Source: Sepioteuthis lessoniana
Taxonomy: Eukaryota; Mollusca; Cephalopoda; Myopsida; Loliginidae
DNA length: 64,000 nt
Assembly (NCBI GenBank): GCA_963585895.1
Contig: OY757915.1
Location: forward strand, 92,660,836 to 92,724,835
Reading direction: 5' to 3'
Position 1 is the first letter of the stretch. Each line of letters begins with the position of its first letter. The notes under the pieces are model-generated. The model had not been told where the DNA came from, made no database searches, and was given only the letters and a program-made list of their open reading frames with translations. Made by a program: the position numbers and the translations under genes. Below are positions 42,488 through 54,735 of this stretch, one piece after another.

Positions 42488-45255
42488 GGAAAAAGACTTT
42501 TTTTCTGCCTCCCACCAGACGTAACGTGGCGGAAGATCAAATGACTTGAAGGCCAGATTAGGTGACAGGTACAGGGCAATGTTCGTGAAGGAGACTTTAC
42601 TTGTTTCTGCCTCCCACTAGATGGAACTTGAATCAAGGTCAAATGACTTGAAGACCGGGTGAGATGAAATGTACGGGGTAACGTTCGGGAAGAAGACCTT
42701 ATTTGTCTCTCCTTCCCAACTGACGGGACTTGACTCCAGGTTAAATGACACGAAGGATTAATGAGATGACAGGTACAGGCAAAGCTATGGAAGAAGACCA
42801 GACAGGACTTGACTCAATGTCAAATGACTCGAAGGCCGGATCAGTCGATAGGTACAGGGTAATGTTCGGGGAGAAGTCTTCATTATTCTCGGCCTCCCAC
42901 CAGACGGGACTTGACTCATGCTTAAATGACTTGAAGGCCTCCGTAGATGACACGTACAGGGCAACGATCGGGAAGAAGACCTTATTTGTCTCTATCTTTC
43001 ACCAGATAGGATTTGACTGACGTCAAAATGACTTGAAGACCGGATTTGTTAATACGTAAAGGAAAGATAATCTTTACAGTCTCTGCCGCTCACAACACAG
43101 GACTCAAGGTCTAATGACTCGAAGGCCGGATATGAAAACAAATACAGAACAACGTTCCGGAAGAGGACCAGATTTGTCTCTGCCTCCAACTAGACGGTAC
43201 TTGACTCAAGGTCAAATGATTTGAAGGCCTGCTACATGGCACGTAGAGGGCAACATTCGGGAAGCACACTTTGTTTTCTCTGGCTTCCACTAGATAGGAC
43301 TTGAGTCAATGTCAAATGAATTGAAGGCCGGATTATATGACACGTACTGGGCAACGTCCTGGAAGAAGATTTTATTTGTCTCTACCTGCCACCAGGCGGG
43401 ACTTGAGTCAAAGTCAAATGACTTAAAGGCCAGATTAGGCGACACATATAGGGAGGAAGACCTTATTTGTCTCTGCCTGCCACCAGACAGAACTTGACTC
43501 AAGGTCAAATGACTCGAAGGCCAGATTAGATAACAAATACAGGGCAACGTTCGGGAAGAGGACGTTATTTGTCTCTTCCTCCCACCAGAGGGGATTTGAC
43601 TCAAGGTCAAATGATTCGAGAGCCGGATTATATAACAAATATAGGGCAACGGTCGTGTAGAGAACCTTATTTGTCTCTGCCTCTTACCAGACCGGTCTTG
43701 ACTAAAAGTCAAATGACCCGAAATCTTGATTATATGACACGTACAGGGCAACGTTCGGGAAGCAGACTTTGTTTTCTCTGCCTTCCACCAGACAGGACTT
43801 GATTCAAGTTCAAATGACTTGAAGGCCGGATTAGATGACACGCACAGGGCATTGTTCGGGATAAAGACCTTATTTGACTCTGCCTCCAACCAGACGGGAC
43901 TTGACTCAAGGTCAAATGACTTGAACCCGGATTAATAGACACGTACAGGGCAATGAACGGGAAGGAGACTTTATTTGAGTCTGCTTTCAACCTGACGGGT
44001 CTTGACTTAAGGTCAAATGACTCGAAGTCCGGATTGGAGGACATGTACTGGGCAAAGTTCGGGAAGAAGAACTTTTTTCCCCCTGCCTCTCACCAGACAC
44101 CACTCAATGTCAAATGACGCGAAGGCCAGTTTAAGCGACACGTATAGTAGATTTCATTTGTGTCAGCCTGCTACCAAATGGGACTTGAATCATGGTCAAA
44201 TGACTTGAAGGCCGGCTTTTATGACACGTACAATGCAACGTTCGGGAAGAAGACATTATATGTCTCTATCTCCCACCAGGTGGGACTTGACTCAAGGTCA
44301 AATGACTTGATGGTCAACTTAGTTAAGATCTAAAGCAAAGAAGACCTTATTTGACTCTGCCTCCTTACCAGATGGGACTTGACTCAAGGTCAAATGACTT
44401 GAAGACTGGATTATGTGGCACGTACCGGGCAAAGTTCGGGGAGGAGACTTCATTTGTCTCAACCTCTCACCCAATGGAACTTGACGCAATTTCAAATGAT
44501 TTGGAGACCGGATTAGATGAAACGTACTTGGCAACTTTCGGGAAAAAAGACCTTATCTGTCTCTACCTCCCACCAGGCGGGACTTGACTCAAGGTCAAAT
44601 GACTTGAAGGCCGGATCATCTGACACATAAAGGGAAGAACCCTTATTTGTCTCTGCCTGCTACCAGATGGGAATCGACTCAAGGTCAAATGACTCGAAAG
44701 CCGAATGAGATAACAAATACAGGGCAACGTTCAGGAAGAGGATTTTCTTTATATCTACCTCCAACCAGAGGAGACTTGAGACAGTGTCAAGTGACTCGAA
44801 GGCTGAATTAGATAACAAATAAAGGGCAATGGTCAGAAAGAAGCTCTTTTTTGTCTCTGCCTCCAAGCAGACGGTGGTTTACTCAAGGTCAAATGACTTA
44901 AAGGCCAGAATAGTTGACAACGTTGTGGAAGAAGACTCTATTTGTTGCTGCTTCCCACAAGATAGAACTTGACTAAATGTCAAGGGCCGGATTACATGAT
45001 ATTGTATAGGGCAACGTTCAGGAAAGAAGACCTTATTTGTCTCTGCCTCCGAGAAGACGGGACTTGACTCAAGGTCAAATGGCTCAACGGCAGGATTAGA
45101 TGACACTTACAGGGGAAAAGACCTCATTTGTCTGTTCCTACCACCGGACAGGACTTGACTCGCGGTTAAATGGCTCAAAAATTGGATTAGATTACGCTTA
45201 CAGGGTAGAAGATATCATTTGAGTTTGCCTCCAACCAGACAGGACTTGACTCGAG
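42488..45255 (+). repeat. Satellite block S3, forward, 102-bp class
   Basis: Begins with ~135 bp repeating 40,277-40,415, then forward monomers to the 91-bp-type units at 45,050-45,240. Confidence 0.88.
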
Positions 45256-46640
45256 CTATTTGACCTTGAGTCATGTCCTTTGAGCTATTTCGAGCTATTT
45301 AACCTTGATTTATGTCCTGACCTTGAGTCATTTCTTTGACTATTTGACCTTGAGTCAACAGGAAGAAAACACAAGTGAGTTCTTCTCTATGTGTCATCTA
45401 AATCCAGCCCTTGACACTTACATGGGAAAAGACCTCATTTGACCTTGAGGAACAGACAAATGAGGTCTTTTCCCCTGTAAGTGTCATCTAATCCTGCCGT
45501 TGAGCCATTTGATCTTGAGTCAAGTCCCGTCTTCTCGGAGGCAGAGACAAATAAGGTCTTCTTTCCTGAACGTTGCCCTATACAATATCATGTAATCCTG
45601 CCCTTGATATTTAGTCAAGTTCTATCTTGTGGGAAGCAGCAACAAATAGAGTCTTCTTCCACAACGTTGTCAACTATTCAAGGTCAAATATTCAAAGGCA
45701 GGATAAGAAGACCTTTGACTCTGACCAGACAGGACTTGACTCAAGGTCAAATGTCTAAAAGCCCAGATTAGATGACACCTTAGAGGGGGAGAAGACAAGG
45801 TCAAATAGCCTCCAAACGGACAAGGTCAAAAAGCTGAAAGGACATGACTCAAGGTCAAATAGCTTGAAGGCTGGATTAGATGACGGAGAAGAACTCACTT
45901 GTGTTTGCCTCCTCAAGGTCAAATGACTCAAAGGCAGGACTTAAGGTCAAATGGCAGGACTTGACCCGTACAGGACATGACTGAAGGTCAAATGACGTAA
46001 TCAAGCCTTCGAGCAATTTGAGTTCTCCCCTGTAAGTGTCATCTAATCGAGCTATTTGACCTTCATTCATGACTTGACCTTGAGTCAAGTCTTTGACTAT
46101 TTGACCTTGAGTCAAGTCCTGTCCTGAGTGAGTTCTTCTCCGTACTATGGTGTCATCTAATCCAGGCTTCAAGCTATTTGACCTTGAGTCATGTCCTTCG
46201 AGCTTTTTGACCTTGTCCGTTTGGAGGCTATTTTCACCTTGTCTTCTTCCCCTGTAAAAGTGTCATCTAATCTGGGCTTTTAGACATTTGACCTTGAGTC
46301 AAGTCCTGTCTGGTCGGAGTCATGTCCTTCGAGCTTATTTGACCTGTCTGGTCGGAGTCATGTCCTTTGACCTTGATCGGAGTCATGTCTGGTCGGAGTC
46401 ATGTCCTTCGAGCTATTTGACCTTGTCCGTTTGGAGGCTATTTGACCTTGTCCGTTTAGAGTCCTGTCCGTTTGGAGGCAAAGGCACTTGTCTCCAACCA
46501 GACACTTACAGGGTCTGGTCGGAGGCAAAAGTCATGTCCGTTTGGAGGCAAAGGTCTGGTCGGAGTCATGTCTGGTCGGAGTCATGTCCTTCGAGCTATT
46601 TGACCTTGTCCGAGTCAAACACAAGTGAGGACATGACTCA
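45256..46640. repeat. Satellite block S4, scrambled orientation
   Basis: Short pieces of monomers in both orientations, many under 60 bp. 45,449-45,672 is another inverted-orientation copy of the 41,848-42,080 segment. This may be real rearrangement or an assembly problem. Confidence 0.8.
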
Positions 46641-49434
46641 AGGTCAAATAGCTCGAAGGCTGGATTAGATGACACCATGTACTATGTGAGAAGAACTTAT
46701 TTGTGTTTGCCTCCAACAGGACAGGACTTGAGTCAAGGTCAAATAGTCAAAGACATGACTGAAGGTCAGGACTTTAATCAAGGTCAAATAACTCGAAGGC
46801 TGGATTTAGATGACACATAGTACGGAGAAGAACTCACTTTGTGTATGCCTCCAACAGGACAGGACTTGACTCAAGGTCAAATAGTCAAAGGCAGGATAAG
46901 ATGACACTTACTGGGGAAAGAAGACCTTTGACTCCGACCAGACAGGACTTGACTCAAGGTCAAATGGCTAAAAGCCCAGATTAGATTAGATGACTCAAGG
47001 TCAAATAGTTCTAAGGACATGACTCCGACCAGACAGGTTAAATAGCTCCGACCGGACAGGACTTGACTCAAGGTCAAATGTCTAAAAGCCCAGATATCTA
47101 ATAGCCCAGATATCTAATAGCCCAGATGTCTAAAAGCCCAGATATCTAATCTTACAGGGGGAGAAGACAAGACCTTGTCTTCTCCAAACGGACAAGGTCA
47201 AAAAGCTCGAAGGACATGATTCAAGGTCAAATAGCTCGAAGGCTGGATTAGATGACGGAGAAGAACTCACTTGTGTTCGCCTTCTGTTGACTCAAGGTCA
47301 AATAGTGAAAGACATGACTCAAGGTCAGGACATGAATCAAGGTCAAATAGTCAAAGGCACTTACAGGTGAGAAGCCATCTGTGGTCTTTGCCTCCAAACG
47401 GACAGGACTTGACTCAAAGTCAGATTGGCATTTACTATGGAAAAGACCTCATTTGTCTTTGCCTCCCACCGGACAGGACTTGACTCGATGTCAAATGGCC
47501 AGAGGCCGGATTAGATGGCACTTACTGCCCTCATTAGTCTTTGCCGCCCACCGGACAGGACTTGACCCAAGATCAAATGGCTCGAAGGCCATTAGACTTA
47601 GATGACACTTACTGGGGAGAAGACCTACTTTGTCATTTCCTCCAAACGGACAGGACTTGACTCAAGGACAAATGGCTCGAAGAACTGGATTAGATGACAC
47701 TTACTGGGGAGAAGACTTCATTTGTCTTTTCGTCCGATAGGACAGGACATGATTCAAGGTCAAATGGCTCGAAGACCGGATTCGATGACACTTACAAGGG
47801 AGAAGACCTCATTTGTCTTTGACTCCCACCGGACAGGAGTTGACTCAAGGTCAAATAGCTTGGCGGCTAGGTTAGATGAACTTACAGGAGAGAAGAACTC
47901 ATTTGTCTTTGCCTTCAACCAGAAAAGACTTGACTCAAAGTGAAATGACTCGAAGGCCGTATTAGATTACACTTTACAGGACAGGACTTTATTCAAGGTC
48001 AAATTGAATTATTGAAGGATTAGATGACACTTACAGGGGAGAAGACCTCATTTGTCTTTGCCTCCAACCGGGCAAGTCTTGACTCAAGGTCAAATGGCTC
48101 TAAGTCTGGATAAGATGACACTTACAGGAAAGAAGACCTCATTTGACATTGCCTCCCACTGGAAAGGATTTGACTCAATATCAAATGGCTTGAAGGCTGG
48201 ATTACATGACACTTACATTGGAGAAGACCTCATTCGTCTTTACCCTCGCCCGGACAAGACTTGACTCAAGGTCTAAAGGTCAAAGGCTCGATTAGATCAC
48301 ACTTACTGGGGAGAAGACCTCATTTGTCTTTGCTTCCGACCGGACAGAATTTGACTCAATGTCAAATGGCTTACATTGAAGAAGACCTCATTTGTCTTTG
48401 CCTCCTACTGGACAGGACATGACTCAAGGTCAAACGGGTCGAAGGCTCATTTATCTTTGACTCCGACCGGATAGTTCTTGACTCAATGCCAAGTGGCTCG
48501 AAGACTAGATTACATGACGTTTACAGGGGGAAGACCTCATTTTTCTTTGCCTCCCACTGGACAGGTATTAACTCAAGGTCAAATTGCAGGGACCCTGGAT
48601 TAGACGAATTAATTTGTTTTTTGCCTCTTACCGGAGAGAACTTTACTTAATTTCAAATGGCTCGAAGGCTGGATTAGATTATACTTACGGGGAAAAGAGC
48701 TCATTTGTTTTTGCCTCCCATGGGACAGGACTTGACTCAAGGTCAAATGGCTCAAAGGCCGGATTAGACGACAGTTACTGGGGATAAGACCTCATGTGTC
48801 TTTGCCTTCCACCGGACAGGACTTGATGCAAGGTCAAATTGCTCAAAGGCTTGATTAGATGACACTTCCAGGGGAGAAGACCTCATTTGTCTTTGCCTCC
48901 CACGGGACAATACTTGACTCAGGGTAAAATGGCTCAAAGGCTTGATTAAATTACACTTACTGGGGAGAAGACCTCATTTGTCATTGCCTCCAAGCGGACA
49001 GGACTTGACTCAAGGTCAAATGGCTCAAAGGCCGGATTAATGACACTTATTGGGGAAAAGACCTCATTTATCTTTGCCTCCGATCGGACCGGACTTCACT
49101 CACGGTCAAATGGCTCGAATGCTTGATTAGATGACGCTTACAGGGGAGAAGACCTCATTTGTCTTTGCCTTCGACCAGTCAGGACATGACTCAAGGTCTA
49201 ATCAAGCCTTCGGATTAGATGACGCTTACCGGGGAGAAGAACTCATTTGTCTTTCCCACCCACCGGACCGGACTTGATTCAATGTCAAATTGCTCGAAGT
49301 TTGGATTAGATGACACTTACAGGGGAGAAGACCTCATTTGTCTTTGCCTCCCACTGGACAGGACTTGACTCAAGGTCAAATGGCTCGAAGACTGGATTCG
49401 ATGACACGTTCAAGGCAACATTCGTGAAGAAGCC
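46641..49434 (+). repeat. Satellite block S5, forward, mainly 91-bp class
   Basis: From about 47.4 kb monomers are regular: starts at 48,076, 48,167 and 48,258 are 91 bp apart. Variant phrases ggggagaagacctcattt and aaatggctcgaagg distinguish it from S1. The final monomer (about 49,400) again carries the longer-class segment. A 16-bp microrepeat occurs at 47,081-47,150. Confidence 0.9.
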
Positions 49435-49740
49435 TGCTAGGTGACTTCTCCTCCCTTTATATTCATTCTGTATTCGTTCTGTGAATTAATATTTGCATAG
49501 GCACGTCTGTGATTTTGCATATATTCGCGTCCAAAAGCCGGTGCTGACATTTCTCCCAAACGTCTCCGTATGATATACATCCAGCCACAACACATTTTGT
49601 AGGTAATTTTATTTTCAAGTGAGTTAAAACTATTTTCATTCCACATAAGTATTGCTCTTGTTTCTACACAATCAATTTCTTTCAATTATTTTTAATCGAA
49701 CGCGAATTCTAATCAGTATTAATCATTTGTTGGCATGTAG
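49435..49740. other. Unassigned right flank of the satellite
   Basis: About 300 bp with no satellite homology and no recognised repeat. An 82-codon minus frame has no known domain. Confidence 0.4.
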
Positions 49741-50037
49741 GTTTTGTTTTGGTTTGGTTTCATGTTTTAGCATATCAACATTGTGGGTTATTTAATGCCA
49801 AAACTTTAAACCAATATATTAAATCTATATGATCGGGTTAGTTTTTATCTTATATCAACAATTATAGCTTATTTAATGATTCCTTATTAAATATATAAAT
49901 CTATATTAAATACATATGACTTTGACAGTACCGACTTGAGCTACTGAAACTGTGTTATCATCCCTTTTTGATGGCTGATGAGGGCAGGGTATCGCACGTG
50001 ATTTCACACGTTGCATGATGAAAAAAATACACACACG

Positions 50038-50074
<37 letters not shown>

Positions 50075-50411
50075 TATTTGTAAACACATTTTGTAGATAA
50101 TATTCTTATACTAGCCTGAGCTTTTTTTTTGCACTCTGTTAAATGGTTTCAACTATTCCTATATAACAGTCAGAATTTAACATCAGTCATTTGGTTGCAT
50201 ATATCGTTTGTTCTATTTGACTCATAGATAGGACCCAATCAGGTGCTACCACTCCAGGTCTGAGTGGACCTGGGAGCAATAGCAATGAAGGGGATTCCAT
50301 ATTCCCAAAAGCTCCAGGGCTGGAGCCTCGCAATCAGATGGTTTTGTGTCATATCCAGAACACTTATTGTGGAGGCGCAGTTGGTGTGTTTTACTGCTCC
50401 AGATGACCAGA
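49741..50411 (-). mobile_element. Rep-B copy with (CA)n(TA)n
   Basis: Tail complement 'ttttagcatatcaacattgt' at left, a second tail-like segment at about 49,850, (CA)n and (TA)n at about 50,029-50,074 in the usual position, then 'aacacattttgtagataata', a module and the head. Confidence 0.75.
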
Positions 50412-50552
50412 CTTTGAGTTTCGAAATTCCTTTTAAATTTCTTAAGATATAAACCCAACTATCTAATGTGACACTTGTCAATCATGTAGCGTTATCACTC
50501 TTTTCATTTATCCTTTAAAAACATACGCTAGTTTACTCACACAAAACACTGC
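50412..50552. other. Unassigned
   Basis: 140 bp of mixed sequence between Rep-B and the LINE tip; nothing recognised. Confidence 0.4.
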
Positions 50553-50628
50553 ATCCTCATCATCATCATCAGCAGCAGCAGCGTAGATCTCCCCGACCCT
50601 CGCTTGCCACACGTCTCTATCGTCCATC
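50553..50628 (-). pseudogene. RTE-like LINE, extreme 3' tip
   Basis: (CAT)n/(CAG)n tail at about 50,553-50,582 followed by complement of RT C-terminal codons ('cgtagatctccccgaccctc'), under 80 bp in all. A very short 5'-truncated insertion. Confidence 0.7.
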
Positions 50629-50632
50629 TTTA

Positions 50633-50656
50633 AAGAAAGAAAAAATAAAAGTGAAA

Positions 50657-50700
<44 letters not shown>

Positions 50701-50701
50701 A
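50633..50701. repeat. (GAAA)n microsatellite
   Basis: Tetranucleotide run, longest pure part about 50,656-50,700. Confidence 0.93.
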
Positions 50702-50792
50702 TCATGTAATTTGTGCTTTGTCATATCGAAAGAGAAAAGAAAAGAAAGCAGACAAGTTGTCCGGAAAGCAGGCTGACGTCACAGCAGAACGG

Positions 50793-50996
50793 TTTCATTA
50801 GTTTTTGTATTCTTTTTGTAAAGAGGTGTAGTTTTTGTAAAGAGGTGTAGTTTTTTGTAAAGAGGTGTAGTTTTTGTATTTCTTTTTGTTTCATTAGTTT
50901 TTGTATTCTTTTTGTAAAGAGATGTAGTTTTTGTAAAGAGGTGTAGTTTTTTGTAAAGAGGTGTAGTTTTTGTATTTCTTTTTGTAAAGAGGTGAG
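50793..50996. repeat. Tandem repeat with 96-bp higher-order period
   Basis: 'tttcattagtttttgta' at 50,793 and 50,889. Inside each unit 'gtaaagaggtgtagttttt' repeats about every 20-22 bp. Confidence 0.88.
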
Positions 50997-51250
50997 CTTT
51001 AGCTGGCTAGCTTTTCAAGGAGCCAGCCATGTTACTATTGGCTTGAAGGTGAGTGCTATTCATTGATGTTCTATAGTCTACTTGGCTATGTATCCTTTGA
51101 ATCTATATTAACAGTAACAAGGAAGAGAGAGAAAGAGAGAGAAAGTGAGAGAGTCTCCATTTATTAACGACACAGAAAATTTGATTTTTCAGATAATTCT
51201 AAGTTTGCTACATGAAAATTATATTTTTAATTACAATAACATACAAGATA
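50997..51250. other. Unassigned, with GA run
   Basis: GA-rich stretch at about 51,121-51,155; otherwise nothing recognised. Confidence 0.4.
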
Positions 51251-51252
51251 CG

Positions 51253-52164
<912 letters not shown>

Positions 52165-52319
52165 TACATCTATCTAAATGTGTGCAAACAAATGACTAAT
52201 AGTAAATTTTAGAAAAAATACTTGAATGCATTGAACTTTGTGCAAAAGAGAGCTTAGGATCGTTTTAAATATTATCAATAAAATATGCTTACAAATTATA
52301 TATATTTAGTATATATGCA
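52165..52319. repeat. Module F-like AT-rich units
   Basis: 'atgtgtgcaaacaaatgac' and 'cttgaatgcattgaactttg' resemble module F. Confidence 0.45.
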
Positions 52320-52517
52320 TCATCATCATCATCATGTCGTACTGGTAGCACGGATATCCCTGACCCTCTCTCGCCACTTTTCCCTATCGTTCATCGCCTC
52401 CGGCAGGTCTTCTGGACTACATCCCGTATCCTCACATAGCTGCTGAATGTAGGTTCGTGCTGGTCGTGCTGCCTTTGCTTGGCCATGTTTGGGGGTCCAT
52501 AAGAGTACATCACTTAT
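52320..52517 (-). pseudogene. RTE-like LINE 3' end, 5'-truncated
   Basis: (CAT)n tail then complement of the RT C-terminus ('gtagcacggatatccctgac'), ending at the position of the 'VLLWTP' codons ('gtccataagagtacatcact'). About 200 bp. Confidence 0.82.
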
Positions 52518-52583
52518 GAATATATGTATAAGCAGAAGTTGGAATTAAGTAACCTACAGGGCTTAATATACCATAAAACCAAA
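52518..52583 (+). mobile_element. Rep-B-type tail fragment
   Basis: 'gttggaattaagtaacctac' then 'taatataccataaaacca'. The LINE tip and this tail adjoin. Confidence 0.6.
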
Positions 52584-52847
52584 TAATGTGTGCCAACAAA
52601 TGAATGATGTTAAATTATATATGTCGTTTAGATTAAGCCGAATAGTAAACGTGTATAGTATCAAGTTGGGATCGAACTCACAACGCAGTAGTAAAGCTCG
52701 CTATTCCTTCACCGGCGGAGAGAAATCCTGCTTGTTTATGTTTGTGAGTCAAAAGATCTACGCTGCAGGTATACGTTAATTCATTTATGTGTCTTATTAT
52801 AACTTAAGGTATTGGTCTTGGAATATATATTGGCTATATCGCATTAG
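52584..52847. other. Unassigned
   Basis: A 63-codon plus frame has no domain. 'gggatcgaactcacaacgc' at about 52,669 looks like the complement of a tRNA-type B box, perhaps an old SINE head. Confidence 0.35.
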
Positions 52848-53135
52848 GTGCCGTGGTGTAATGGTTATCGTCGCAGGATATTAACACGGCGACACGAGTT
52901 CAAATCCTGGACCTGACTGATTGCATTTCACATAGCACTAATACCCTTGGGAAAGGTATGGATCCAATAATTCTCCCTCCAGCTATGGGTAAATAGTAGG
53001 GCAGACTAGGTTCTTCAGCCTTGGTGAGGTAACTAGTCTAGGAGAAGGAAAACTCTGAATTCAAACCTGTTAAACTCCGCTTAAAAATTGACCTTGTGTC
53101 ATATCCTGCCCGAGCGGAGGGGTTGGGTAAATATG
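52848..53135 (+). mobile_element. Rep-A copy, complete, 12-bp TSD
   Basis: atatcgcattag at 52,836-52,847 and 53,136-53,147 is an exact target duplication. Head GTGGTGTAATGGTTATCGTC and B-box-like GAGTTCAAATCC intact; very close to the copy at 8,932. Confidence 0.92.
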
Positions 53136-53155
53136 ATATCGCATTAGTTTGCTAA

Positions 53156-53505
53156 GTCGCCCAGTCGGCTGGGGCAGTAGAATGCACCGACTGCAACTCT
53201 GCAGAGGGATAAGACCTCACCAATGAATGTCCTGAGTATGACACTAAACAATCTGATGGTGAGGTTCCAGTGATGCTGGAACTTTGCGGAATGCGGAGTA
53301 CTCCATTATTGCCATCGCTCCCTGGTCCACTCTGGCTCGGAGTTAAAGCACCTGAGAGGTTCCTATCTATGGGTCAAATGGAACTAAACTGTTTACTTAT
53401 GCTAAACTGAATTGTTTGAAAAAGAACTGTTTATATTTATGAAAATGCACTTGGTATTAAGTAACCTACAATGGTTGATGTGCCAGAAAACCAAACCAAA
53501 CTAAA
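53156..53505 (+). mobile_element. Rep-B copy, short form
   Basis: Head 'tcgcccagtcggctggggc', 'tcctatctatgggtcaaat', one module, tail 'ttggtattaagtaacctaca'. No TA tract. Confidence 0.78.
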
Positions 53506-54430
53506 CCAAACAAATCTGTGTAAAATTGAGTGTAATGCCTGGGCGTGTTCTATGGGAATTCGGAAGTGGAACTCAAACTCGGAATTCTTGAAGAATGGCG
53601 TCGAATTCTCGTTGACATCGAGAATGAAAGTTCCAGCATGTCTGATATGTTAAGAGCGACATTCAACTTCCGGAAGTTAGGACATTCCTGTCTCCCATGA
53701 ACATTCTTTCGATACAATAGATACACGCCTACAAACCTGCCACACACACGCGCATATATATATGAAAGAAACAGATCCACTTATGTGCTAATATGTATGT
53801 AGATATATTAGGCAAGTATGATTTAAACTTCTTTTTGGATGCTTTAATGTTGGCTTTTATTGAAAGATAATAGCGTGAATTTACTTTCCAGAAAAGATGA
53901 GAAATTACTTGTGTAAGTAAAGTTTTTGACCGTTTTTCTATATTGTTTACATTCCATTTCAGCTATTTACTCTTGATTCCGTTATGATGGAAAGGTCTCT
54001 ACATGGAAAAATTAATTTTTTTGTTTTTTTGTTATTTTTTTTTTGTTTTGTTTTGTATTTATTTTTATTTATTTATTTTTTCAATTTTCAAAGCAACACT
54101 TATAACAGAATTACTAGAGAAATAAAATGAAACGAATTAGAAATTATTCGATTATAAAATCAAACCGTAAATTATTTCCAAACTCTAGAACACTGAAAAG
54201 TGACAACATTAATTCATTGCAAATGCCCAACACATATATTCTCTAAGAATCGATTATTTGTTCAAAACTGCTTTTTTAAGATACGTAATGAAAATCGAAT
54301 CAATTAATTATGGCTTAAAATTCTAATGTAAGCAATTACTGTCGGCCAGGCGTACTATTTGGATCTTTTCTAAAAAATAACTAAAAGAGAACGCATTATT
54401 ATTATTATTATTATTTTTACTTACTCATAA
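53506..54430. other. Unassigned 925 bp
   Basis: No recognised repeat family. Includes T-rich runs (54,020-54,085) and an (ATT)n run at about 54,397-54,414 that is the tail of the next LINE. No coding region supported. Confidence 0.4.
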
Positions 54431-54735
54431 GAATTTTTCACATAAGTGTTAGCTGATGTTTTTTTTACTTGAGTTTGAGTGATAGCAAGTCTCCTCAAGT
54501 CTCCAGGACTCTCCCCAGTATTCTGACCGTTATCAATAATGCTGTTGTTTGGATGGTCTCCACTCGCCCGCCAACTTCCAAGTCCTCCAGGCCCTTAAAT
54601 AATCCTTTAGTTACAGTGCCCAGAGCACCAATCACAATTGGTACAATCGTCACTTTCATGTTCCACAGCTTTTTCGATTCTCAAGCAAGGTCAAGGTACT
54701 TATCCCTCTTTTCACATTATTATTGTTATTATTAT
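54431..54735 (-). pseudogene. Second LINE family, C-terminal end, copy 1
   Basis: Minus-strand reading gives the C-terminus of a non-LTR RT protein: KVTIVPIVIGALGTVTKGLF, then GGRVETIQTTALLITVRILG. It ends in the (ATT)n/(AAT)n tail and repeats the next copy at an offset of about 314 bp. Confidence 0.65.

Larger units (their letters stand above)
35126..49434. repeat. Satellite array, 102-bp and 91-bp monomers
   Basis: About 14.3 kb of degenerate tandem repeats. A monomer contains ttgactcaaggtcaaatgac, later gattagatgacacgtaca, later gaagaccttatttgtctc and tgcctcccaccagac. The two length classes differ by an 11-bp segment (gcaacgttcgg) after 'acaggg'. 102-bp forms dominate to about 45 kb and 91-bp forms dominate after 46.6 kb. 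Frames of 60-199 codons occur on both strands in several phases because the monomer has few stops, and they switch phase wherever a 91-bp unit or indel occurs. I do not call a protein. Confidence 0.95.

Noticed and set aside
43290..43889. 199-codon minus frame as a gene
   Set aside because: It is satellite sequence and switches between two different repeat phases within the frame, so it is a chance opening.
35126..49434. A giant repeat protein encoded by the satellite (34-residue unit, 102 bp = 34 codons)
   Set aside because: Frames are open in several phases on both strands, stops and phase shifts occur every few units, 91-bp units break the frame, and the block contains orientation flips. 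No start context, splice pattern or conserved residue argument favours coding.
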